From contig NZ_JACRWD010000007.1 in the NCBI RefSeq assembly GCF_014306135.1, positions 1 to 64,000 on the forward strand: DNA of 64,000 nt, given 5' to 3'. Positions within the stretch are counted from its first letter, which is position 1. Every line of letters begins with the position of its first letter. Under the pieces are notes generated by a model that ran no database searches, was not told the DNA's origin, and saw only the letters and a list, made by a program, of their open reading frames with translations. The DNA is from Paraclostridium hominis. Lineage in GTDB: Bacteria; Bacillota; Clostridia; Peptostreptococcales; Peptostreptococcaceae. Position numbers and translations under genes: made by a program. Shown one piece after another: positions 26,420 through 34,719 of this stretch.

Positions 26420-27820
26420 GTGAGTCAGTTAAAAATAACTGAAACAGCATTAAGAGATGGGCATCAGTCTTTAATTGCTACAAGGTTAACTACAGAAGAA
26501 ATACTACCTATATTAGAAACTATGGATAAGGTAGGATATCACTCTATGGAAGTTTGGGGTGGAGCGACATTTGATGCATGCATACGTTTTTTAAACGAAG
26601 ATCCATGGGAAAGATTAAGAGAAATAAGAAAAAGAGTTAAAAATACTAAATTGCAAATGCTTTTGAGGGGACAAAATCTTTTAGGATATAGAAACTATGC
26701 TGATGACTTGGTTGATAAGTTTATTAAACTTTCACTGGAAAACGGTATCGACATAATAAGAGTATTTGATGCTTTAAATGATGTAAGAAATATAGAAGTA
26801 TCTATGAAAGCTATAAAAAAATATGGTGGACATTGCCAATGTGCAATATCATATACAACAAGTGATGTTCATACTACAGAGTATTATTTAAAACTATTAA
26901 AAACTATGGAATCTATGGGGGCTGATTCTATATGCATAAAAGATATGGCAGGAGTTTTAACACCATATAATGCTTATGATTTAGTAAAAAAAATGAAAGA
27001 AATAACTAATTTACCTATAGAACTACATACGCACTGTACAAGTGGTATAGCTGATATGATATATATGAAGGCCGTAGAAGCTGGAGTTGATATAATAGAT
27101 ACTGCAATATCTCCATTTTCAGGAGGGACATCTCAGCCTCCAACTGAGTCTTTAGCAGTAACATTTAGCGAAATGGATAGAAATCCAAATTTAAATATGG
27201 AAGCTTTATTAGAAGTTGCAGAGTATTTTAAACCTATAAGAGATAAGTATATGGAAAACGGTACCTTAAATCCTAAGGTATTGTTGACAGAACCTCAAAC
27301 TTTAAACTACAAGGTTCCAGGTGGTATGTTATCAAACTTACTATCTCAATTAAAACAACAAAATGCAACAGAAAAATATGAAGATGTTTTAAGAGAAGTT
27401 CCAAGAGTGAGAGCAGATCTTGGATATCCACCATTAGTTACACCTATGAGTCAAATGGTAGGAACTCAAGCATTATTTAATGTATTAACTGGAGAAAGAT
27501 ATAAATTAGTACCAAAAGAAATTAAAGATTATGTAAAAGGACAATATGGAAAAGCACCAGCACCTATTGATGAAGAAATAAAGAAAAAGATAATAGGGGA
27601 AGAAGAAGTTATAACTATAAGACCTGCAGATCTTTTAGAACCAGAATTTGAAAAGATAAAACTAGAAGCGGGAGAATTAGTTAAATGTGATGAAGATGCA
27701 TTAACATATGCATTATTCCCACAAGTAGCACCAAATTTTTTAGAAAATAAGTACAATCCAAAAAAAGAAGAAGTATTAAGTGAAGAAAATAAAATTCACT
27801 ATATAACAGTAACTATGTAG
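26420..27820 (+). CDS. oadA: Oxaloacetate decarboxylase alpha subunit (carboxyltransferase)
   Basis: 466 aa from a GTG. The carboxyltransferase TIM-barrel has ETALRDGHQSLIATR at the N terminus, MLLRGQNLLGY, the Lys-bearing IKDMAGVLTPY and metal-ligand LHTHCTSG. The conserved C-terminal part ends in TYALFPQVAPNFLE. It transfers CO2 from oxaloacetate to biotin on a separate carrier. The carrier domain normally fused to OadA is missing and is encoded two genes downstream. The next genes encode gamma, carrier and beta subunits, so the product is the alpha subunit of a Na+-pumping decarboxylase and not a pyruvate carboxylase subunit. No mmdA-type subunit is present, which argues against methylmalonyl-CoA decarboxylase. 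Confidence 0.92.
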   Translation: MSQLKITETALRDGHQSLIATRLTTEEILPILETMDKVGYHSMEVWGGATFDACIRFLNEDPWERLREIRKRVKNTKLQMLLRGQNLLGYRNYADDLVDKFIKLSLENGIDIIRVFDALNDVRNIEVSMKAIKKYGGHCQCAISYTTSDVHTTEYYLKLLKTMESMGADSICIKDMAGVLTPYNAYDLVKKMKEITNLPIELHTHCTSGIADMIYMKAVEAGVDIIDTAISPFSGGTSQPPTESLAVTFSEMDRNPNLNMEALLEVAEYFKPIRDKYMENGTLNPKVLLTEPQTLNYKVPGGMLSNLLSQLKQQNATEKYEDVLREVPRVRADLGYPPLVTPMSQMVGTQALFNVLTGERYKLVPKEIKDYVKGQYGKAPAPIDEEIKKKIIGEEEVITIRPADLLEPEFEKIKLEAGELVKCDEDALTYALFPQVAPNFLENKYNPKKEEVLSEENKIHYITVTM

Positions 27821-27837
27821 AAAATGGGTGATAATTA

Positions 27838-28137
27838 ATGTTTGGTAATGAAATAAGTATAATGGAAGCCATTAATATAACTATATCTAGTATGACTATA
27901 GTATTTTTGACTTTGATATTAATATCTTTTGTACTATCTTCATTTAAATATATATTTAAAACAAAACCAAAAGTTAAAGAAGAATTAGTAAAAAGAGATT
28001 TACCAGTGAGTCAAAATAGTACTTACGACGATGATGAAGAAGATAAAATAGTAGTTGCACTTGCAGCATCTATAATGGCAGGAGAGGGAAAAATAAATCC
28101 TAATCTTCATGTAAAGAAAATAACTAGAATAAAATAA
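27838..28137 (+). CDS. oadG: Oxaloacetate decarboxylase gamma-type small membrane subunit
   Basis: 99 aa with one transmembrane helix (about 15-38, NITISSMTIVFLTLILISFV) followed by a basic and then acidic polar tail with an Ala-rich helix (VVALAASIMAGEG). This is the layout of OadG/MmdD subunits, which anchor and assemble alpha and carrier on the beta subunit. The family is weakly conserved, so the call rests on the helix and on position: 17 bp after oadA and before the carrier and beta genes. Confidence 0.8.
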   Translation: MFGNEISIMEAINITISSMTIVFLTLILISFVLSSFKYIFKTKPKVKEELVKRDLPVSQNSTYDDDEEDKIVVALAASIMAGEGKINPNLHVKKITRIK

Positions 28138-28183
28138 ATTATTTATATAAATAGATAATAAAATATTTGAGGGAGAGATAAAA

Positions 28184-28540
28184 ATGAGCGCTAAGACATA
28201 TCATATAAAATTAAATGGAAAAGTTTACGAAGTTGAAATAGAAGAAGTTCAAAAGGGAGAAAATCCAAAGCCTACAGTTCAAAATGTAGCACAACAACCT
28301 AAAAAAGAGGTAGTATCTACTGGTTCAGGAGAATCAATAGATGCACCAATGCCAGGAACTATAGTAAATATAATGGTTAAAAATGGGGATTCAGTTAAGA
28401 AAGGTCAAGTAGTAGCTATACTTGAAGCTATGAAGATGGAAAATGAAATAGTAGCTCCGATAGATGGAACAGTTGTTTCTGTTGATGTAGAAAAAGGTCA
28501 AAATGTAAACCTTGGAGATAGCTTAGTACAAATAGGATAA
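28184..28540 (+). CDS. Biotin carboxyl carrier protein of the decarboxylase
   Basis: 118 aa. N-terminal region about 1-22, then a Pro/Gln/Lys-rich linker (about 23-50), then the biotinyl domain with target Lys84 in LEAMKMENEI. The flanking GDSVKKGQVV and DGTVVSVDVEKGQNV hairpins complete the fold. The domain is the swinging arm carrying CO2 from OadA to the membrane beta subunit. It would be biotinylated by BirA, whose gene is not in the window. bioY downstream supplies biotin. GAGGGAGAG precedes the ATG. Confidence 0.93.
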   Translation: MSAKTYHIKLNGKVYEVEIEEVQKGENPKPTVQNVAQQPKKEVVSTGSGESIDAPMPGTIVNIMVKNGDSVKKGQVVAILEAMKMENEIVAPIDGTVVSVDVEKGQNVNLGDSLVQIG

Positions 28541-28566
28541 TCGTATAATAAATAGGGGGCGTTGAT

Positions 28567-29700
28567 GTGTTAGAAATGTTACAGACTTTCTTTGCAAATA
28601 CGGGATTTGCAATGGTAGATTATAGACAAATAATAATGATTTTAATAGCTTGTGTATTTTTATATTTAGCTATAGCTAAAGGATATGAACCATATCTTTT
28701 AATACCAATATCTATAGGTATGTTACTTGCTAATATGCCAGGTGTTGATTTAATGAAAGCAGCTACAGACTCTGAAAGCGGAGGGTTATTATATTACTTA
28801 TATCAAGGAACTAAACTAGGAATATATCCACCACTAATATTTTTATGTATAGGGGCGAGTACAGATTTTGGACCAATAATTGCAAATCCTAAGACTCTTT
28901 TATTAGGAGCAGCAGCTCAATTTGGAGTATTTTTTGCATTTATAGGGGCTATACTTTTACAATTTACAGGACCAGAGGCAGCATCTATAGGAATAATAGG
29001 TGGAGCAGATGGACCGACAGCAATATTTTTAACAGGAAAATTAGCACCACATTTGCTAGGAACAATAGCATTAGCAGCTTATTCATATATGGCATTAGTT
29101 CCAGTTATACAGCCACCGATAATAAGAGCTTTAACTACTAAAGAAGAGCGTATGGTTAAAATGGAACAATTAAGACCAGTATCTAAAACTGAGAAAATAG
29201 TATTTCCTATAGTTATAATGATTTTAGTTATAGGGTTATTACCAACTGCAGCACCACTTATAGGAATGCTTATGTTTGGGAACTTAATAAAAGAAAGTGG
29301 AGTAGTTCCAAAATTAGTTGAAACTGCTACAGGACCATTATTGTATATTATAACTATAATACTTGGTTTAACAGTTGGAGCTACAGCTAATGCAAAAACT
29401 TTCTTAACGCCTCAAACATTAGGAGTAACAGCTATGGGACTTGTTGCATTTTCAGTAGGAACAGCAGCAGGCGTACTATTTGGTAAATTAATGTATAAGG
29501 TTACTAAAGGCAAGGTTAACCCAATGATAGGTGCAGCAGGGGTTTCTGCAGTTCCTATGGCAGCTAGAGTGGTTCAAAAGGTAGGACAAGAAGAAAATCC
29601 TTCAAATTTCTTACTTATGCATGCTATGGGACCAAACGTTGCTGGAGTTATAGGTTCAGCAGTAGCAGCAGGAGTACTTTTACAATTATTTGTTAAATAG
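28567..29700 (+). CDS. oadB: Na+-translocating decarboxylase beta subunit
   Basis: 377-aa polytopic membrane protein from a GTG after AGGGGGCG. It contains hallmark blocks of OadB/MmdB/GcdB: CIGASTDFGPIIANP, IGGADGPTAIFL with the essential Asp for Na+, and GNLIKESGVVPKL. Near the end are GAAGVSAVPMAARVVQK and NFLLMHAMGPNVAGVIGSA. It decarboxylates carboxybiotin and couples this to export of Na+. It completes the alpha-gamma-carrier-beta operon. OadB, MmdB and GcdB are similar, so subunit type is set by the OadA-like partner. Confidence 0.95.
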   Translation: MLEMLQTFFANTGFAMVDYRQIIMILIACVFLYLAIAKGYEPYLLIPISIGMLLANMPGVDLMKAATDSESGGLLYYLYQGTKLGIYPPLIFLCIGASTDFGPIIANPKTLLLGAAAQFGVFFAFIGAILLQFTGPEAASIGIIGGADGPTAIFLTGKLAPHLLGTIALAAYSYMALVPVIQPPIIRALTTKEERMVKMEQLRPVSKTEKIVFPIVIMILVIGLLPTAAPLIGMLMFGNLIKESGVVPKLVETATGPLLYIITIILGLTVGATANAKTFLTPQTLGVTAMGLVAFSVGTAAGVLFGKLMYKVTKGKVNPMIGAAGVSAVPMAARVVQKVGQEENPSNFLLMHAMGPNVAGVIGSAVAAGVLLQLFVK

Positions 29701-29708
29701 AAATTTAT

Positions 29709-29775
29709 AAAGCTATTTTAAATTAAACTTAAGTAATGATGATTATTTAGAGTTTATTTGAAATAGCTTTTTTAG
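29709..29775 (+). terminator. Terminator after oadB
   Basis: AAAGCTATTT (29709-29718) pairs with AAATAGCTTT (29761-29770) with partial pairing further in, followed by TTTT. The loop is long (about 40 nt), so the hairpin is imperfect but well placed. Confidence 0.65.
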
Positions 29776-29860
29776 TTAACTTTACAAATGAAAAGGTTGA
29801 CATATGTGAGTATACATCGTTACAATTAAAATGTAAACTAAAAAAATAAAAAAGGTTAAC
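29775..29860 (+). promoter_or_regulatory. bioY promoter with candidate BirA operators
   Basis: The promoter is TTGACA at 29797-29802, 18 nt, then TACAAT at 29821-29826. GTAAAC (29833-29838) and GGTTAAC (29854-29860) form a BirA-like dyad with about 14 nt between half-sites, just downstream of the -10. A second pair, GTTAAC (29775-29780) and GGTTGAC (29795-29801), overlaps the -35. BirA operators in Firmicutes are GTTAAC-type half-sites around a 14-16-nt gap. The match is by eye and only half-site cores are exact. Confidence 0.5.
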
Positions 29861-29874
29861 TAAAGGGGGATTCA

Positions 29875-30417
29875 ATGAAACTAAGTACTAGAGGTTTAAT
29901 AATTTGTGCAATATTTGCAAGTATAACTGCTATTTTAGCTCAAATTTCTATACCACTTCCATTTTCAACAGTTCCACTTACAATGCAAGTTTTTGCAGTA
30001 ACTATAAGCGGTATAATATTAGGAGCTAAGAAAGGTCTTATATCACAATTAATATACGTTACACTAGGAGCTATAGGAATGCCTGTATTTGCTGGTATGA
30101 GTGGAGGAATGGGTATGGTTTTTGGGTATACTGGAGGCTTTATAATTTCATTTCCAATAATGGCATTAGTTATAGGTTATGTAAGTGAAAGAAGCGATAA
30201 AGTTTATTGTATAATTATTTCTATGATTTTAGCATTAGTTATAAATTATTCAATAGGAACTTTATGGTATTCATTTGTAGCAGGTGTTGGAATTGTACAA
30301 GGATTTACGGTTTGTGTAGCACCATTTTTAATTGCAGACATAATAAAGATATGTTTAGCTACTACTATAGGCATAAGTGTTAAAAGTAGAATAAAAAAAG
30401 AGGTATACTCATGTTAA
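29875..30417 (+). CDS. bioY: Biotin transporter S component BioY
   Basis: 180-aa, about six-helix substrate-binding subunit of an ECF-type or stand-alone biotin importer. Typical segments are AILAQISIPLPFSTVPLTMQ near the N terminus, GAKKGLISQLIYVTLGAIGMPVF, and the Gly/Met-rich SGGMGMVFGYTGGFI. The first of these forms part of the biotin site in the family. ECF ATPases are not adjacent. Candidate BirA operators precede the gene, and the biotin-dependent decarboxylase operon is immediately upstream. It overlaps the next gene by 7 bp. Confidence 0.95.
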   Translation: MKLSTRGLIICAIFASITAILAQISIPLPFSTVPLTMQVFAVTISGIILGAKKGLISQLIYVTLGAIGMPVFAGMSGGMGMVFGYTGGFIISFPIMALVIGYVSERSDKVYCIIISMILALVINYSIGTLWYSFVAGVGIVQGFTVCVAPFLIADIIKICLATTIGISVKSRIKKEVYSC

Positions 30418-30797
30418 AAATAAGACCACATCACTTTTTATGTATGAAAGCTTTTATAGGAAGAGGATATAGTAAAGATTTTACAGAAAATATGATAAAT
30501 ACGATAAATATTTTAAAAGAAAACAAAAATCAAAAGATAGAGGTTGTAGTTGATTTAGATAAATTATGTTCAAAATGTCCTAACAATATTAAAAGTAAAA
30601 TATGTAATACTAATGAAAGTGTAATTCAAATGGATAAAAAGGTGATGGACTATTTTAATATAAAAACTGGAATATATGAATATGAAGAAATTATAAATTT
30701 AATATATAATAATATAAATGAAGATATAATAAAAGATATATGTGGAAATTGTAGTTGGTATAAAGTAACAAACTGCAAAGATTTGATATTATTATAA
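30411..30797 (+). CDS. DUF1284 protein, cysteine-rich
   Basis: 128 aa starting MLKIRPHHFLCMKAFIGRGY, the DUF1284 family opening (RPHHxLC...GxGYS). It has further Cys in LCSKCPNNIKSKIC and a C-terminal CGNCSWYKVTNC. The Cys clusters suggest metal or Fe-S binding, but the function is not established. It overlaps the bioY end by 7 bp, so it is translationally coupled to biotin import here. Whether that is functional is unknown. Confidence 0.8.
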   Translation: MLKIRPHHFLCMKAFIGRGYSKDFTENMINTINILKENKNQKIEVVVDLDKLCSKCPNNIKSKICNTNESVIQMDKKVMDYFNIKTGIYEYEEIINLIYNNINEDIIKDICGNCSWYKVTNCKDLILL

Positions 30798-30817
30798 TTA
30801 AAGGAGTAATTTAGTAA

Positions 30818-31117
30818 ATGACAAGTAATATATTTTATATAAGTGATATAATATCTATAGTTATGGCAATGATTGAAGATATTAAAAATGAAGAACTTTA
30901 TGGAGTCGAAAATGATGATTTAAATTTACCTTTAAACATAAGTAATAAGATAGATTATTTAAATGAAGACGAGTGTGAAGAGTTTTTCAATTTAATAGAA
31001 GAAGTAACTAATAAAGTATATAATCTTAAAAATGGAGAGCTTCATGAATTAAATCTTATACATAAAGAAATAATAAAATTTTCAAATGAAAATCTTAAAA
31101 AATATATAATAGAATAA
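30818..31117 (+). CDS. Small acidic protein, unknown
   Basis: 99 aa, acidic, no Cys, no membrane helix. A hydrophobic N-terminal third (ISDIISIVMAMIEDI) is followed by predicted helices rich in Glu and Asn. AAAGGAG lies 13 nt before the ATG. It starts 21 bp after the DUF1284 gene and ends at a terminator, so it is the last gene of the bioY unit. No family recognised. Confidence 0.7.
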   Translation: MTSNIFYISDIISIVMAMIEDIKNEELYGVENDDLNLPLNISNKIDYLNEDECEEFFNLIEEVTNKVYNLKNGELHELNLIHKEIIKFSNENLKKYIIE

Positions 31118-31125
31118 TTAAGTAT

Positions 31126-31163
31126 AAAAATAGACTATCTAAAGTTTTAGATAGTCTATTTTT
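31126..31163 (+). terminator. Terminator closing the bioY unit
   Basis: Perfect 18-bp stem (AAAAATAGACTATCTAAA with its complement) and a 2-nt loop, with the T-run inside the right arm. It is near-identical in sequence to the hairpin at 35564-35603 after degV. Confidence 0.9.
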
Positions 31164-31247
31164 ATATACATATAGCAAGGTTTTATATTGGTAAATATTT
31201 ATATTTTATACTAAAATAGTATATATAAGTATAAAGGAGGAGTATTT

Positions 31248-31922
31248 ATGAAAATCCTTGTAGTAGAAGATAATATAAGTTTGCTTAAAAGTATAACAAA
31301 AGAGTTAGAAAATCACTTTCAAGTTGAAAGTACAAGTAATGGAGAAGAGGCTTATTATCTTATAAATCAAAATATATATGATCTTGTTGTACTAGATTTA
31401 ATGATTCCAGGTATGAATGGAATAGAGGTATTAGAAAATGTAAGAAAAAATAATGAAGATATATTAGTTTTAATACTTACAGCTAAAGAAAGCTTAGATG
31501 ATAAAGTAAAGGCATTTATGATAGGGGCTAATGATTATTTAACTAAACCATTTTATATGGAAGAGTTAGTAGCTAGAATATATGCTATGCTAAGAACGAA
31601 AGGAAAGATAGATAATAAAAATATATTAGAATTTAAAGATTTAAAGCTTGATTTAAATAAAAAAAGTGCAACTATAAATGGACAAGAATTAGACCTTCCT
31701 AATAAGCAATTTAATTTATTAGAATATCTGATTTTAAATAAAGGAACTATATTATTAAAAGAACAAATATTTGATAGAATTTGGGGAATGGATAGTGATT
31801 CTACAATAGATATAGTTGAAGTATATATAAGTAATATAAGAAAAAAATTAAGTAAATACGATTATCAAAAGTACATAGTTACCAAAAGAAGAGTGGGGTA
31901 TATGTTTGATGATAAACAATGA
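31248..31922 (+). CDS. OmpR-family response regulator
   Basis: 224 aa. The receiver domain (1-115) has acidic residues in VVEDN, phospho-Asp50 in VLDLMIPG and Lys100 in LTKPF. The winged-helix DNA-binding domain (about 125-224) contains LPNKQFNLLEYLILNKG and VEVYISNIRKKL, ending in KRRVGYMF. AAGGAGGAG precedes the ATG. It is coupled to a histidine kinase by an overlap. No target is evident nearby; thioredoxin genes follow but are separated by 134 bp. Confidence 0.96.
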   Translation: MKILVVEDNISLLKSITKELENHFQVESTSNGEEAYYLINQNIYDLVVLDLMIPGMNGIEVLENVRKNNEDILVLILTAKESLDDKVKAFMIGANDYLTKPFYMEELVARIYAMLRTKGKIDNKNILEFKDLKLDLNKKSATINGQELDLPNKQFNLLEYLILNKGTILLKEQIFDRIWGMDSDSTIDIVEVYISNIRKKLSKYDYQKYIVTKRRVGYMFDDKQ

Positions 31923-33141
31923 TATTTTAATAAAAACGAAGAAAAATTTAATTAAAATAAATATAGCAGTTGTTGGTAGTTTTTTAATAATATTTTCACT
32001 TTGTATATATGGATATTTCAAAGCTCAAACCTATAAAAATGTAGATAGTTATTTAAAAGAAGAATTAGAGTATATTGGAATACAGTTAGAGAGAAATCAT
32101 TTATATGTAGCTCCTAAATTACTCGATCCTAAGAATATAGTATATATATATAAAGACAATCAAGTAAAATATTTTACTCCTAATGGATATTTTAAAGATT
32201 TTATACCATATAATAATAGTAAAGACTTAGGATTTAGTACTTATAAAGAAGATGGATATACATTTAGAGAACTTAAATTTAATGTGGCAGGGTATACTAT
32301 ACAGATAATAAGGAATATAGATTCAGAAATGGTATTACTAAATAGATTACTAGCTGTTTTTTTTGTAGGAGTAATTTTTGCAATAATCATTACGTATTTC
32401 ATTGCTTTATACCTTACAAAAAAAGCATTAGTACCTATTGAGAGAACTTGGAACAATCAAGTTAAGTTTATTCAAGATGCATCACATGAACTTAGAACTC
32501 CTATAACTATAATTTCTTCCAAGTTAGAAAGTATTTTAAAGCATCCTCAAAATTCTATAAGTGATGAAGTAGAAACTATAGCAGATGCTATGAAAGAAAA
32601 TAGAAGATTAAAAAAGATGGTAAATGATTTATTACATTTAACTAAAGAAGAAAGTATTACAAATTTACAAATAGAAGAGTTTGATATAAATGATCTTATA
32701 AAGGACATAAGCAATGATTATATAGAAATAGCTGATATGTATGATAAAGAATTTAGTTATGATTTTTATGAAAGTAATAGTATTATAATTACTGATAAAG
32801 CTAAATTAAGACAGCTTATATTGATATTTATAGATAATGCATTTAAATATACAAATGAAGGAGATTATATTAATATAAGTGTAAGTGATAGAGATAATAA
32901 TTTTATTATATCTATAAAGGATAGTGGTATAGGAATAAAGGATTATGAAGTAAATTTAATATTTGATAGATTTTTTAGAAGTGAAAATGTCAGAGATAAG
33001 GATATCGATGGATCTGGAATTGGGCTTAGCATAGCTAAAATGATTGTAAATAGTTTAAAAGGAAATATAAAGGTATATTCTAAAATAAATAAAGGTACAA
33101 CATTTGATATAGCTTTACCTAAAAAGATAAAAAATAATTGA
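31909..33141 (+). CDS. Membrane sensor histidine kinase
   Basis: 410 aa from the ATG at 31909 (a TTG one codon earlier is possible). Two transmembrane helices (about 17-38 and 145-170) bracket a roughly 105-residue extracytoplasmic sensor region of unknown fold. There is no clear HAMP domain. The H-box is DASHELRTPITIISSKLES with His193, followed by the N-box IDNAFKYT, G1 KDSGIGI, the F-box DRFFRS and G2 GSGIGLSIAKM. It overlaps the regulator gene by 14 bp. Signal unknown. Confidence 0.94.
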   Translation: MINNDILIKTKKNLIKINIAVVGSFLIIFSLCIYGYFKAQTYKNVDSYLKEELEYIGIQLERNHLYVAPKLLDPKNIVYIYKDNQVKYFTPNGYFKDFIPYNNSKDLGFSTYKEDGYTFRELKFNVAGYTIQIIRNIDSEMVLLNRLLAVFFVGVIFAIIITYFIALYLTKKALVPIERTWNNQVKFIQDASHELRTPITIISSKLESILKHPQNSISDEVETIADAMKENRRLKKMVNDLLHLTKEESITNLQIEEFDINDLIKDISNDYIEIADMYDKEFSYDFYESNSIIITDKAKLRQLILIFIDNAFKYTNEGDYINISVSDRDNNFIISIKDSGIGIKDYEVNLIFDRFFRSENVRDKDIDGSGIGLSIAKMIVNSLKGNIKVYSKINKGTTFDIALPKKIKNN

Positions 33142-33275
33142 TTTGAAGCATATCGCTTGGGTATAATTAAAACATAGCAATAAATGGTATAAAGCTTACA
33201 AAAATATAGTAAGATACTTTATAGCATATAATAAAGAATGCAAATATAATTAATATATATTAGGAGGGTAATACT

Positions 33276-33590
33276 ATGGCTAAAATAGTAAATACAGGAA
33301 GTTTCAGAGGAGCAGTAGAAGAAAATAAAGGAGTAGTAGTTGTAGACTTTTTTGCAACTTGGTGTGGACCTTGTAAAATGCTAGCTCCAGTATTTGAAAG
33401 TGTTTCAGAAGAATTAAATGATGCTAAATTCGTTAAAGTTGATATAGATGAAAGTTTAGAATTAGCTCAAAAATTCGGAATATCAACAGTTCCAACTATG
33501 ATGATATTTAAAGACGGTAAAGTTGTAGATACTTTAGTAGGATTTATGCCAAAAGATAGCTTAAAAGCTAAAGTAGAAGCTCATTTATAA
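33276..33590 (+). CDS. trxA: Thioredoxin
   Basis: 104 aa, complete thioredoxin fold. The active site WCGPCK has Cys30 and Cys33, with the preceding VVVDFFATW and the cis-Pro loop ISTVPTMMIF. It reduces protein disulphides in the cytosol. AGGAGGG precedes the ATG. The reductase-like gene follows 84 bp later past a small hairpin, so the pair is likely co-regulated. Confidence 0.97.
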   Translation: MAKIVNTGSFRGAVEENKGVVVVDFFATWCGPCKMLAPVFESVSEELNDAKFVKVDIDESLELAQKFGISTVPTMMIFKDGKVVDTLVGFMPKDSLKAKVEAHL

Positions 33591-33599
33591 GAAATTTCA

Positions 33600-33629
33600 T
33601 TTAGGGTGCTAAATTATTAGCACCCTAAA
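33600..33629 (+). terminator. Hairpin between thioredoxin and its reductase
   Basis: TTTAGGGTGCTAA pairs with TTAGCACCCTAAA around a 4-nt loop. The tail (ACTACATATATTTT) is a weak T-tract, so it may be a leaky terminator or a message stabiliser. Confidence 0.55.
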
Positions 33630-33674
33630 CTACATATATTTTGATTTATAAATAAATAAAGAAGGTGAAAAAAT

Positions 33675-34553
33675 ATGAGATATGATATAGCTATAATCGG
33701 TAGTGGACCAGCGGGTATATCAGCTGCTATAAATGCTACTATAAGAAATAAAAAAATAATATTATTTGGAAATGATGATTTAAGTGCAAAATTAGTCAAA
33801 GCACCATCAATAGATAATTATTTAGGTTTTTATGATATAAGCGGAAAAGATTTAAGAGATAAATTTAAAACTCATTTAGATGAAATGAAAATAGAAATAA
33901 CTAAAGCTAAAATAAATAATGTATATTCAATGGGCGATTACTTTAGTTTAATGGCAGGGGATGAGATGTTTGAATCTAGTGCAGTTATAATAGCTACAGG
34001 AGTTGAGTATGGTAAGCCTATAAAAGGAGAAGAAGAGTTTTTAGGTAAAGGTGTCGGATATTGTGCAACTTGTGATGCTCCTTTATACAGAGATAAGAAA
34101 GTTGCAGTAATAGGTTATAATCATGAAGCAGAAGAAGATGCAAACTTTTTAAGTGAAATAGCATCTAAAACTTATTTTATACCTATGCACAAAAATGAAC
34201 TTAACTTAAATGAAAACATAGAAGTTATAAAAGATTTCCCACTTGAAATAAAAGGTGATAAATTAGTTAATAAACTACAATTAAGAAATCAAGAGTTAGA
34301 TGTTGATGGTGTTTTTGTTATGAAGGATAGTGCATCACCAAAAGCTTTAGTTCCGGGAATTGAAACAGAAGGTGTTCATATAAAAGTTAATATAAATATG
34401 GAAACTAATATACCAGGATGTTTTGCATGTGGTGATTGTGCTGGTAAGCCATATCAGTATTTGAAATCAGCAGGTCAAGGACAAATAGCAGCACTTAATG
34501 CTGTTAGCTACTTAGATAAGAAAAAAATAGAAGAGAAAATGAAAAATAAATAA
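33675..34553 (+). CDS. Thioredoxin reductase-like flavoprotein lacking NADPH motifs (FFTR candidate)
   Basis: 292 aa. The FAD-binding N-terminal motif is GSGPAGISAA, the redox pair is Cys130/Cys133 in YCATCDAP, and the C-terminal FAD motif is CFACGDCAGKPYQYLKSAGQ. In ordinary TrxB the second dinucleotide fold reads GGGDSAxEEA and is followed by HRRxxxR. Here the first reads VIGYNHEAEED near 145-155, and the region near 170 (FIPMHKNELNLN) has no HRR. This loss of NADPH contacts is the mark of ferredoxin-dependent flavin thioredoxin reductases described in clostridia. That assignment is inference from motifs, and the partner thioredoxin is adjacent. An AGAAGGTG site precedes the ATG. Confidence 0.85.
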   Translation: MRYDIAIIGSGPAGISAAINATIRNKKIILFGNDDLSAKLVKAPSIDNYLGFYDISGKDLRDKFKTHLDEMKIEITKAKINNVYSMGDYFSLMAGDEMFESSAVIIATGVEYGKPIKGEEEFLGKGVGYCATCDAPLYRDKKVAVIGYNHEAEEDANFLSEIASKTYFIPMHKNELNLNENIEVIKDFPLEIKGDKLVNKLQLRNQELDVDGVFVMKDSASPKALVPGIETEGVHIKVNINMETNIPGCFACGDCAGKPYQYLKSAGQGQIAALNAVSYLDKKKIEEKMKNK

Positions 34554-34560
34554 GTATGTA

Positions 34561-34607
34561 AAAAGTTATTTTTAATAATAAATTATTATTAAAAATAACT
34601 TTTTTTA
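34561..34607 (+). terminator. Terminator after reductase gene
   Basis: 20-bp perfect stem (34561-34580 with 34586-34605; core AAAAAGTTATTTTTAATAAT) followed by T residues. Confidence 0.85.
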
Positions 34608-34719
34608 TTTTTATAATCAATAAAAATATAGAAAGTAAATAAAAAATATGATATAGTATTAGTATCAGGTGATAATAATTAATAATAAAAATATTTTAAA
34701 AATCAATGCGGAGGATTGA

